Source: Parabacteroides johnsonii DSM 18315
GTDB taxonomy: Bacteria; Bacteroidota; Bacteroidia; Bacteroidales; Tannerellaceae
NCBI RefSeq assembly: GCF_025151045.1
Contig: NZ_CP102285.1
Span: 2,232,001 to 2,296,000, forward strand
Direction: 5' to 3'
DNA length: 64,000 nt
The notes under the pieces are model-generated. The model was given only the letters and a program-made list of their open reading frames with translations. It made no database searches and was not told the origin of the DNA. Shown piece after piece: positions 44,244 to 51,087 of the stretch; the first letter of the stretch is position 1, and each line of letters starts with the position of its first letter. Made by a program: the position numbers and the translations under genes.

Positions 44244-45242
44244 TTAGAGTTTATCATTAGAACCAAGTACATTGATAATTTTGTGCTTGTACAGCTTTTC
44301 CATATTATCACGAGCCGGGCCCAGATACTTACGCGGGTCAAATTCAGCCGGTTTTTCTGCAAATGTCTGACGGATCGCAGCAGTCATGGCCAAACGAGAG
44401 TCAGAGTCGATATTGATCTTACAAACAGAAGATGTAGCAGCTTTACGCAACCATTCTTCAGGAATACCGATAGCAGCTTTCAATGCACCACCGAATTTGT
44501 TGATCGTTTCAACTTCGTCCTGAGGAACAGAAGAAGAACCGTGAAGAACGATAGGGAATCCCGGAAGTTTTTCCATTACGGCGTCCAAAACATCGAATGC
44601 CAATGGAGGAGGAACCATCTTACCTGTTACCGGGTCGATAGTGCACTGTTCCGGAGTAAATTTATAAGCACCGTGAGAAGTACCGATTGAGATAGCCAAA
44701 GAATCACAGCCTGTGCGAGTAGCGAAATCGATTACTTCTTCAGGGTTTGTATAAGTGTGGTGATCAGAAGAAACTTCGTCTTCAACACCTGCCAATACAC
44801 CTAATTCACCTTCTACAGTCACATCAAACTGGTGAGCATATTCAACCACTTTCTTAGTCAAAGCCACGTTTTCTTCATATGGAAGATGAGAACCGTCGAT
44901 CATGACAGAAGAGAAACCTGAGTCGATACAGCTTTTACAAGTTTCGAACGTATCGCCGTGATCCAGGTGCAGTACGATCTGAGGATTCGGACAACCTAAT
45001 TCCTTAGCATATTCGACAGCTCCCTGAGCCATGTAGCGCAACAGAGTAGCATTTGCATATTGACGAGCACCTTTAGATACCTGCAGGATTACCGGAGACT
45101 TTGTTTCAACAGCAGCCTTAATAATAGCCTGCATCTGTTCCATGTTGTTAAAGTTGAAAGCCGGAATTGCGTATCCGCCTTTGATGGCTTTTGCGAACAT
45201 TTCTTTTGTGTTCACCAAACCTAAATCTTTGTAATTTACCAT
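44244..45242 (-). CDS. fba: Class II fructose-1,6-bisphosphate aldolase
   Basis: A 332-residue zinc-dependent aldolase of glycolysis and gluconeogenesis. Start MVNYKDLGLVNTKEMFAKAI; PAFNFNNMEQMQAII; zinc ligand and catalytic region VLHLDHGDTFETCK (Asp-His); FSSVMIDGSHLPYEEN; GELGVLAGVED; second zinc His in SIGTSHGAYKF; phosphate site in VLHGSSSVP and KINIDSDSRLAM. The ATG at 45240-45242 matches the family start. An ATG 93 nt upstream reads into unrelated hydrophobic sequence and past the predicted -7 box at 45283. Single gene with its own terminator. Confidence 0.96.
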   Translation of the reverse strand: MVNYKDLGLVNTKEMFAKAIKGGYAIPAFNFNNMEQMQAIIKAAVETKSPVILQVSKGARQYANATLLRYMAQGAVEYAKELGCPNPQIVLHLDHGDTFETCKSCIDSGFSSVMIDGSHLPYEENVALTKKVVEYAHQFDVTVEGELGVLAGVEDEVSSDHHTYTNPEEVIDFATRTGCDSLAISIGTSHGAYKFTPEQCTIDPVTGKMVPPPLAFDVLDAVMEKLPGFPIVLHGSSSVPQDEVETINKFGGALKAAIGIPEEWLRKAATSSVCKINIDSDSRLAMTAAIRQTFAEKPAEFDPRKYLGPARDNMEKLYKHKIINVLGSNDKL

Positions 45243-45282
45243 TGTTATATATGTTATTACGTTAATGATTAGAAATCTTCCA

Positions 45283-45290
45283 CAAAGATA
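45283..45290 (-). promoter_or_regulatory. Predicted -7 box for fba
   Basis: Reads TATCTTTG on the minus strand, about 41 nt upstream of the fba ATG. No TTTG at the -33 distance. Confidence 0.55.
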
Positions 45291-45371
45291 ATAACTATCC
45301 GGTAACATTATGCTTTTAAGCATATAAAATAACACAAAAGTAGATCAGATTGAAAAAATAGTGCAAAATTC

Positions 45372-45402
45372 TTTGTTTGTTCAACCCAAATCCATACCTT
45401 TG
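45372..45402 (+). promoter_or_regulatory. Strong Bacteroidetes promoter of rpmE2
   Basis: TTTG (45372-45375), 19-bp spacer, TACCTTTG (45395-45402), a near-ideal match, followed by a leader of about 60 nt. Confidence 0.8.
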
Positions 45403-45470
45403 CAACCCAAAATACCGGTTACCAAACTCAAGTATAAGAGAATATAAATTAAAAATAAGATAACAAAGCA

Positions 45471-45725
45471 ATGAAAAAAGGAATTCATCCTGACAACTAT
45501 CGTCCTGTAGTATTCAAGGACATGTCAAACGAGGACGTATTTATCACTCGTTCTACTATCAATGCAAAAGAAACGATCGAGATCGACGGTGTTACTTATC
45601 CGCTGGTAAAGGTCGAAATCTCAAGCACTTCTCACCCGTTCTACACAGGTAAGGCTAAATTGGTCGATACTGCCGGACGTGTTGATAAGTTCATGAGCCG
45701 CTACGGTAACCGTAACAAAAAATAA
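45471..45725 (+). CDS. rpmE2: 50S ribosomal protein L31, type B
   Basis: An 84-residue ribosomal protein of the longer type B form ([18 protein letters not shown] start, [28 protein letters not shown] end). It lacks the zinc-binding Cys residues found in type A (C+) L31, so this is the zinc-independent C- form. It lies at the base of the large subunit near the intersubunit bridge. It is a single gene with a strong promoter and terminator, as expected for high expression. Confidence 0.96.
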   Translation: MKKGIHPDNYRPVVFKDMSNEDVFITRSTINAKETIEIDGVTYPLVKVEISSTSHPFYTGKAKLVDTAGRVDKFMSRYGNRNKK

Positions 45726-45752
45726 AACCGATTGACAATCTGTTTAGATAAA

Positions 45753-45798
45753 AAATAGAGAAAGGCTGTTCTGAAAAGGACGGCCTTTTCCTATTTTA
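45753..45798 (+). terminator. Intrinsic terminator of rpmE2
   Basis: An imperfect long stem (AAATAGAGAAAGGC... pairing with GCCTTTTCCTATTT) with a GAAA-like loop, followed by ATTAGG. Confidence 0.75.
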
Positions 45799-45853
45799 TT
45801 AGGAGACATCCATAAAGAAAGCAACTTCCGTTTTTTATTTACAAAGATATTCT

Positions 45854-45861
45854 TACTTTTG
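45854..45861 (+). promoter_or_regulatory. Predicted -7 box for the phosphotransferase gene
   Basis: TACTTTTG, with T-rich sequence 19 bp upstream in place of TTTG. Between it and the ATG at 45943 lies a one-armed short-repeat stretch (AATTATC units, 45902-45935). Confidence 0.5.
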
Positions 45862-45942
45862 TACGTAACTGATGATTGGAGTGAATCCATACCCTTATTT
45901 CATTGTCAATCGTCAATTATCAATTATCAATTAAATAATGCC

Positions 45943-47040
45943 ATGGCAAAAACGAAAGAACAATTACTAAACATCCTGGACCAGTTCCAGCTCACAGAGA
46001 AAGTAGTTTCCGCCGAACCATTCGGAAACGGACACATTAACGATACGCTGAAAGTAACAAACGAAAAAGGTGAAATCAAATACGTGCTGCAACGCATCAA
46101 CCACCTGATCTTTACAAATGTGGATATGTTGCAGAACAATATCCAGATAGTTACTTCTCATATCCGTAAGAAACTGGAAGAAAAAGGTGAAAGCGACATC
46201 GACCGCAAAGTCTTGACTTTCCTTCCGACAAAAGATAACAAACTGTATTATTTCGACGGAGACAGCTATTGGCGTGTTTGTCTGTTCATCCCGAACAGCA
46301 AGAGCTACGAAGAGGTTAACCCGGAACTTTCCTACGAAGCTGGCAAGGCTTTCGGCGATTTCCAATCCATGCTGGCCGACATTCCGGAAGGCACGCTGGG
46401 TGAAACCATCCCGAACTTCCATAACATGGAATTCCGTCTGGAGCAGTTCCACGATGCAGTAAAGAGCAACGTCGCCGGCCGTCTGGACGAAGTGAAAGAT
46501 TTGATCGAGGAAATCGAAAAACGCGCCGAAGCCATGTGTATCCAGGAACGCCTCTATCGTGAAGGCAAACTGAAAAAACGCACAAACCATTGCGACACGA
46601 AGGTCAACAATATGATGTTCGATGCCGAAACCGACAAGGTCTTATGCGTGATTGACCTCGACACTGTCATGCCGGGTTTCGTCCTGTCAGATATCGGTGA
46701 TTTCATCCGCACAGGAGCCAATACCGGTGCCGAAGATGACGAGAATCTGGATAATGTCAATGTCAACATGGATATCTTCAAAGCTTACACACGCGGTTAT
46801 ATGGAGAAAGCCAAGTCTTTCCTGACTCCGACAGAAATCAAGCTGCTCCCGTACGGCGGTCGTTTGCTGACCTACATGCAGACAGTCCGTTTCCTGACCG
46901 ACTACATCAACGGTGACACATACTACAAGATACACAGCCCGAAGCATAACCTGATCCGCACAAAGGCTCAGTTCAAACTGCTCCAAAGTCTCGAAGCACA
47001 CGCTGACGAAATGGATGCGTTCATGAGCGAATGGCTATAA
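45943..47040 (+). CDS. APH-fold phosphotransferase, probable N-acetylhexosamine-1-kinase-like
   Basis: A 365-residue protein of the aminoglycoside-phosphotransferase/choline-kinase fold. An N-lobe with GNGHINDTLKVTNEKGEIKYVLQRIN is followed by the catalytic loop (TNHCDTKVNNMMFD, where His-x-Asp-x-x-x-x-Asn is the Brenner-type motif) and the metal site (CVIDLDTVMPGFVLSDIGDFIR). It resembles NahK-type kinases, which phosphorylate GlcNAc/GalNAc at C1 in salvage of host mucin or milk glycans; the substrate is inferred from this resemblance alone. The same family is often labelled mucin-desulfating by error transfer. I use the ATG at 45943, since the upstream frame runs through a repeat and promoter. 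Confidence 0.8.
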   Translation: MAKTKEQLLNILDQFQLTEKVVSAEPFGNGHINDTLKVTNEKGEIKYVLQRINHLIFTNVDMLQNNIQIVTSHIRKKLEEKGESDIDRKVLTFLPTKDNKLYYFDGDSYWRVCLFIPNSKSYEEVNPELSYEAGKAFGDFQSMLADIPEGTLGETIPNFHNMEFRLEQFHDAVKSNVAGRLDEVKDLIEEIEKRAEAMCIQERLYREGKLKKRTNHCDTKVNNMMFDAETDKVLCVIDLDTVMPGFVLSDIGDFIRTGANTGAEDDENLDNVNVNMDIFKAYTRGYMEKAKSFLTPTEIKLLPYGGRLLTYMQTVRFLTDYINGDTYYKIHSPKHNLIRTKAQFKLLQSLEAHADEMDAFMSEWL

Positions 47041-47047
47041 AAACATT

Positions 47048-47112
47048 GCAATAACTCAATTGGCGGTTGGCAATCAGACGGTAAGATAATTACTGCCCGG
47101 TTGCCAATTGTC
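47048..47112. repeat. Inverted repeat pair (CAATTGGC type), likely terminator
   Basis: CAATTGGCGGTTGGCAAT on the left can pair with GGTTGCCAATTG on the right (about 25-nt loop). It follows the kinase stop codon by 7 bp. Confidence 0.55.
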
Positions 47113-47136
47113 TTTTACCGGTTTTTCGTATCTTTG
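47107..47136 (+). promoter_or_regulatory. Promoter of the Crp-type regulator
   Basis: ATTG (47107-47110), 18-bp spacer, TATCTTTG (47129-47136), 29 bp before the ATG at 47166. Confidence 0.6.
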
Positions 47137-47165
47137 TGATTGACAGACAATGCCAAAGTAACATC

Positions 47166-47729
47166 ATGACAAATATATTAAATAAAATAAACTCCTTGTT
47201 TCCTATCTCTGATGATACCGTTCAAGTATTGAAAGAGAACGTGACCTGCTGCCACTTTCCTAAAAAGTATCAGTTGATAAAAGCAGACACCTATTGCAAA
47301 TCTGCCTTTTTCATCGAGAAGGGAATAACGCGTTCCTTCTGGCTGGTAGACGGCGAAGAGGTTACGACATCATTTGCCGGAGAAGGAAGCATTGTGTTCA
47401 GTATGGATGAACTGTATTATGGAAAGATAAGCGAAGAATTCGTCGAAACCCTGGAAGAGGTAGAAGCCTATCGGATACCGCTGGCCACTCTGACACATCT
47501 TTTCGAGACAAACATCGAACTGTGCAACTGGGGAAGAATCATCCATCAAAACGAATACAGGCGTTTACATCGCAGCCACAAAGACCATTTGACCTTGTCG
47601 GCGAGGGAGCGATATGAGGCGTTCAAGGAACAGTTTCCGGACGCATACCGGCGAGTAAACTTAGGATATATCGCGTCCTATCTGGGTATCAGACTTTCCA
47701 CACTCAGCCGGCTCCGGGCAAACGGATAG
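47166..47729 (+). CDS. Crp/Fnr-family transcriptional regulator
   Basis: A 187-residue regulator starting MTNILNKINSLFPISDD. The cyclic-nucleotide-binding-like beta-roll covers about 20-110 (KYQLIKADTYCKSAFFIEKGITRSFW, TSFAGEGSIVFSMDELYYG), without the full phosphate-binding cassette of cAMP receptors, so the ligand is uncertain. The C-terminal HTH covers about 140-187 (YRRVNLGYIASYLGIRLSTLSRLR). This short form is common in Bacteroidetes. Only 81 bp separate it from the membrane acyltransferase gene, on the same strand, so that gene may be its target. An ATG 30 nt upstream lies at the -7 box and is rejected. Confidence 0.85.
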   Translation: MTNILNKINSLFPISDDTVQVLKENVTCCHFPKKYQLIKADTYCKSAFFIEKGITRSFWLVDGEEVTTSFAGEGSIVFSMDELYYGKISEEFVETLEEVEAYRIPLATLTHLFETNIELCNWGRIIHQNEYRRLHRSHKDHLTLSARERYEAFKEQFPDAYRRVNLGYIASYLGIRLSTLSRLRANG

Positions 47730-47771
47730 CCGAATTTGACATAGGACAAATTTTTTACCTCAAAAAACGAA

Positions 47772-47779
47772 TACTTTTG
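47772..47779 (+). promoter_or_regulatory. Predicted -7 box for the acyltransferase gene
   Basis: TACTTTTG, preceded by a T-run about 15-20 bp upstream, and 31 bp before the ATG. Confidence 0.5.
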
Positions 47780-47810
47780 TCGCATATTACAAATATCTAA
47801 TTCAATATCA

Positions 47811-48974
47811 ATGTCAGACACAACAATCTCTTCAGCCGCATTTGCGGATACCAAACCCCATTACGAACTCCTTGACGGATTGCGAGGGGTGGCAGCCTTG
47901 CTGGTTGTCTTTTATCACATATTCGAAGGCCTTTCGTTTGCTGCCGGAGGAACTCCTATCACAACGATCAATCACGGCTACCTGGCCGTCGATTTTTTCT
48001 TCATCCTTTCAGGTTTCGTGATCGGTTACGCCTATGACGACCGTTTGGGAAAGACCATGACTACCGGTAACTTTTTCAAACGCCGCCTAATCCGCCTCCA
48101 TCCGATGATTATCATGGGAGTGATATTGGGAACGATCGCTTTCCTCATACAAGGCAGTGTCCAATGGGACGGTAAACATGTGGCAATCTCAGCAGTGATG
48201 CTATCCACACTCTGTGCGATGTTTTTCATTCCCGCCCTGCCCGGTGCGAGATATGAAGTACGCGGCAATGGCGAGATGTTCCCGCTCAACGGTCCAAGCT
48301 GGTCGCTCTTTTTCGAATATATCGGCAACATCCTTTACGCTGTTTTCATTCACCGCCTTTCCACTAAAGTCCTGACCATACTCGTCGTCCTTTTAGGAGT
48401 AGGACTGGCCGGATTCACGCTATTCGATGTTTCGGGATATGACATGATCGGTGTGGGCTGGACACTTGACGGCGTGAATTTCCTCGGAGGTTCCTTGCGT
48501 ATGCTCTTTCCCTTCTCGTTAGGAATGTTATTATCCCGCAACTTCAAACCGTTCCAAATGAAAGGGGCTTTCTGGATTTGTTCGATCGTTCTGCTGATCC
48601 TCTTCTGTGTGCCTTACATAAAGGCAGATGCAGCACCTATCAGTCTCAACGGGCTATTCGAAGCAGTTTGTATCATCTTCATTTTTCCCGTCCTTGTCTG
48701 GCTCGGTGCCTCCGGCAAGACTACGGACAAACGTTCGACACAGATATGTAAATTCTTAGGCGACATATCCTATCCGCTCTACGCCGTCCACTACCCGATT
48801 ATGTACCTATTCTATGCTTGGCTGATCGACAACGAACTCTATACCTTCGCAGAAATCTGGCCTATGGCAATAGTGGTCTACGCCGGCAGTATCGCTTTGG
48901 CTTACCTCTGCCTGAAACTTTATGACGAACCGGTAAGAAAGTGGTTAGGCAAAAAGTTCTTGAGAAAAAAATAA
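47811..48974 (+). CDS. Acyltransferase-3 family membrane protein (OafA-like)
   Basis: A 387-residue integral membrane O-acyltransferase with about ten transmembrane helices. The family signature opens the protein: ELLDGLRGVAALLVVFYH, with the catalytic-type Arg and His, and then LAVDFFFILSGFVIGYAYDDR and FFKRRLIRLHP. Members acetylate or otherwise acylate polysaccharides, lipids or antibiotics across the inner membrane. It is not inside the polysaccharide locus that starts 2.1 kb downstream but could modify its product. It is preceded by a Crp-like regulator gene. The IS110 element lies just downstream but has not interrupted the frame. Confidence 0.88.
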   Translation: MSDTTISSAAFADTKPHYELLDGLRGVAALLVVFYHIFEGLSFAAGGTPITTINHGYLAVDFFFILSGFVIGYAYDDRLGKTMTTGNFFKRRLIRLHPMIIMGVILGTIAFLIQGSVQWDGKHVAISAVMLSTLCAMFFIPALPGARYEVRGNGEMFPLNGPSWSLFFEYIGNILYAVFIHRLSTKVLTILVVLLGVGLAGFTLFDVSGYDMIGVGWTLDGVNFLGGSLRMLFPFSLGMLLSRNFKPFQMKGAFWICSIVLLILFCVPYIKADAAPISLNGLFEAVCIIFIFPVLVWLGASGKTTDKRSTQICKFLGDISYPLYAVHYPIMYLFYAWLIDNELYTFAEIWPMAIVVYAGSIALAYLCLKLYDEPVRKWLGKKFLRKK

Positions 48975-49023
48975 ATTTCCTGAGGGTGAATTCTAAGTCC
49001 TTTCCAAACAATATCTCTCAAAT

Positions 49024-49063
49024 CTTACCCAAGTTTACGAACATTAACGTATCCTTGGGTAAG
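49024..49063. repeat. 10-bp perfect inverted repeat downstream of the acyltransferase
   Basis: CTTACCCAAG (49024-49033) pairs with CTTGGGTAAG (49054-49063). A nested pair ACGAAC (49037-49042) / GTTCGT (49063-49068) offers an alternative fold. It could be a terminator or a protein site near the IS target. Confidence 0.55.
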
Positions 49064-49147
49064 TTCGTATATAGACATAACAACTCTTCAGAAGTGTATA
49101 GCTACTTCCTAAACCTAAGATGTTTTCGAAGTTAAGGACCTTTTTTA

Positions 49148-50143
49148 TTATACGGCTAATGCTACAAATGGAGTCTGCCTTCGTATCACAGCAAAAGATC
49201 TTGCTATGATTTTGGCTCTTACTGCATTGATTACAGATGCTTTATGTTTCCCCTCCGCTATTTTCCTTTTATAATATGCTTTCATCTGCGGATCCCAAGA
49301 TATGGCAGTAATAGCTGCTCGGGTAAGGTATACTTTTACTTCTTTGTTAGCCAATGAAGAAGTCTGCGTTTTTCCCCGTATGGAAATACCTGAAGTATGT
49401 TCAAATGGGGCAACCCCACAATAGCAGGCAAATTTCCTCGGGGTGTCAAATCTTTGAAAATTGTCAGTAACACACAGTAATACAATGGCATTGATAATTC
49501 CTATTCCTTTTATACTTCTTAATAGCAAGTAGTTTGTGTAAAGCGATGTACTGGCGGCTATTAGTTGCTCCATATCTTCTTCCACTTCCAGGATCTTTTC
49601 TTTTATCGACTTGAGCTGCTCTTCCAAAAAAGAAATGGATTCTGTCACATCAGCCAACTTAGCCATCTGGGAGAATGTTTCCAATAACTTTATGCTTGAT
49701 ACTTTTTGCTTGACCAAATTGTCACGTATAATAATCCATCCCCGCAGTCTCACCAAGTCTTTGTTAGGTAATTTGTATAACTCTAGTTTTCGATAATGTA
49801 ATACCGCATAGTTCGCTATCCTTTTGGCGTCAATGCGGTCATTTTTGCCTCGTTGTAGGCCCATGGACTTCTTGATGGTCAACGGGCAAACCAAAGCCAG
49901 GGAAAATCCCATGGAGACACTGGAAACAGATAACTCTGTGACATAGCTTCCCATGTTTTCAGCACAGAACAAGAGTTTGGATAAAGAGAGATGATAACCT
50001 GCTATCCAATCCAATAAAGATTGGATCCCTTCTGGAGTGTTATCAAAAGACTTGTGAGACAACTCTTTTTCGGCCGCAGACATTAATGATGCATCGAAAG
50101 TTTTTTTTCCTACATCAAGACCTACAAAATGAGAATAATTCAT
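49148..50143 (-). CDS. IS110-family transposase
   Basis: A 331-residue DEDD transposase starting MNYSHFVGLDVGKKTFDAS. The N-terminal RuvC-like DEDD_Tnp_IS110 domain (~5-155) shows the acidic residues in GLDVGKKTFD, FCAENMGSY and RGKNDRIDAKRIA. The C-terminal transposase_20 domain (~200-310) shows LRSIKGIGIINAIVLL, FACYCGVAPFEHTSG and SSLANKEVKVYLTRAA, where the conserved Ser is the recombinase nucleophile. The frame is intact, so the element may be active. IS110 enzymes use a bridge RNA from the element's own non-coding end to choose target and donor DNA. The region upstream (50155-50320) fits that role. A start 27 nt further upstream is possible. Confidence 0.93.
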   Translation of the reverse strand: MNYSHFVGLDVGKKTFDASLMSAAEKELSHKSFDNTPEGIQSLLDWIAGYHLSLSKLLFCAENMGSYVTELSVSSVSMGFSLALVCPLTIKKSMGLQRGKNDRIDAKRIANYAVLHYRKLELYKLPNKDLVRLRGWIIIRDNLVKQKVSSIKLLETFSQMAKLADVTESISFLEEQLKSIKEKILEVEEDMEQLIAASTSLYTNYLLLRSIKGIGIINAIVLLCVTDNFQRFDTPRKFACYCGVAPFEHTSGISIRGKTQTSSLANKEVKVYLTRAAITAISWDPQMKAYYKRKIAEGKHKASVINAVRAKIIARSFAVIRRQTPFVALAV

Positions 50144-50154
50144 AATTTTGTATT

Positions 50155-50320
50155 TTACAGTATTAAACATGAAGGAGAAACAGCTAATACATTTATTAGG
50201 TCGTGAACCTACAATTCTAACTGGCTAGGTTCTCCTATTAAGAGAGTTGCAGTCTGATTCAGCCTATAGTCATTTAAGACTAGTGTCAAAGTTAGTTCAC
50301 TGCAACTCTTCTTTTCAAAT
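50155..50320 (-). ncRNA. Candidate IS110 bridge RNA (non-coding end upstream of the transposase)
   Basis: The sequence directly upstream of the transposase start contains two successive foldable elements on the minus strand. One is AGAGTTGCAGT/ACTGCAACTCT (arms 50299-50309 and 50243-50253, perfect 11 bp, 45-nt internal loop). The other is AGGAGAA/TTCTCCT (arms 50230-50236 and 50173-50179, 50-nt internal loop with further pairing). Two large loops ahead of the transposase are the layout known for bridge RNAs of IS110 elements. The ends and the pairing to target and donor sequences are not determined. Confidence 0.5.
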
Positions 50321-50387
50321 ATACACTTATATTTTATTGTGATATTTAATACTGCAAATGTAAATGTGTCAAATATCGGTATTCATG

Positions 50388-50476
50388 GGACGCAGACAAC
50401 GCAGACGAACGCAGATATATTAATTATCAACAAAATAAATCTGCGTCTGTCTGCGTATTCTACGTCATCCGCGTCC
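50388..50476. repeat. Inverted pair of short tandem repeats (ACGCAGA type)
   Basis: The left arm has three copies of ACGCAGA(C/T) and the right arm CTGCGTCTGTCTGCGT plus weaker CGCGTCC copies, with an AT-rich middle of about 25 nt. Confidence 0.7.
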
Positions 50477-50596
50477 GGTAATGTCAATTCGACACATCCT
50501 CCAATGCGTCAAACCGATGTCTCCGGTTATGATTACAGGACAAATGCAAGCCGACAAACTCCATCCACTAAGTAACATGCATGGAGTTTTATATGC

Positions 50597-50662
50597 ACTG
50601 GCATCCATTTGCGAATAGACTGGCATGAAATTAAAAATGGACTGGCATGAAAAAGAAGTCGG
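50597..50662. repeat. Degenerate tandem repeat with 22-bp period (three units)
   Basis: Units 50597-50618, 50619-50640 and 50641-50662 each start ACTGGCAT. The second and third continue GAAA, like the GGCATGAAAA edge of the repeats at 41085. Confidence 0.75.
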
Positions 50663-50927
50663 ATAACTGCCAGACAGATGGTTCATGCGAAAGAATGCTT
50701 CATTGAATACCGACCTTCACACACAGAGGCGATAGAAGGCCATATAATGCTCTTTCACCACTGCCGAAAACAGCATTTTAGCACTCGCTAAATATTCTTT
50801 TCCTTATTAACATACTATAATGCATTCTGCTTAGGCAATGACTTGCGGGCATAGGTTGAATCATAACCCATACCTCTTGTTCTTTTCCTTTTATACAAAT
50901 CTCATCCCTCCGTACTTTCTCCATTAT

Positions 50928-50949
50928 TTTTAGGAAACGGTTTCTAAAA
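50928..50949. promoter_or_regulatory. Operator-like 22-bp palindrome
   Basis: TTTTAGGAAACGGTTTCTAAAA is an inverted repeat with two mismatching pairs and contains GAAACGGTTTC, similar in style to LacI-family sites. It is 138 bp upstream of wecA. The regulator is unknown. Confidence 0.4.
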
Positions 50950-51042
50950 TACCACAATTACAATCAAAAGACAAAACGTTTTATTCCTGCCTCTTGTTAC
51001 TTCTCAAACTATAAGAATAGTGGACAATCGCCAGAACATATC

Positions 51043-51069
51043 TATGTGACTGACGAACTTTGTCACATA
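51043..51069. promoter_or_regulatory. Perfect hairpin/operator just upstream of wecA
   Basis: TATGTGAC (51043-51050) and GTCACATA (51062-51069) form a perfect 8-bp inverted repeat with an 11-nt loop, ending 18 bp before the wecA ATG. It could act as an operator (the half-site resembles TGTGA of Crp-type sites) or as a leader hairpin covering the translation start. Confidence 0.45.
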
Positions 51070-51087
51070 TAAACCGAAATTTGTTAT

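Larger units (their letters stand above)
50341..51087. other. Gene-free region between the IS element and the polysaccharide locus
   Basis: About 750 bp with no credible frame. It holds a tandem-repeat inverted pair (50388-50476), a 22-bp-period repeat (50597-50662), an operator-like palindrome (50928-50949), and a perfect hairpin (51043-51069) just before wecA. The promoter of the polysaccharide operon should lie here, but no clean TAnnTTTG with -33 partner stands out. Confidence 0.6.

Noticed and set aside
49090..51087. Invertible promoter of the capsule type
   Set aside because: Many Bacteroidales capsule promoters are flanked by long inverted repeats and switch orientation, but no pair of long matching arms enclosing a promoter was seen here; the short pairs found are hairpin-sized or belong to the IS element.
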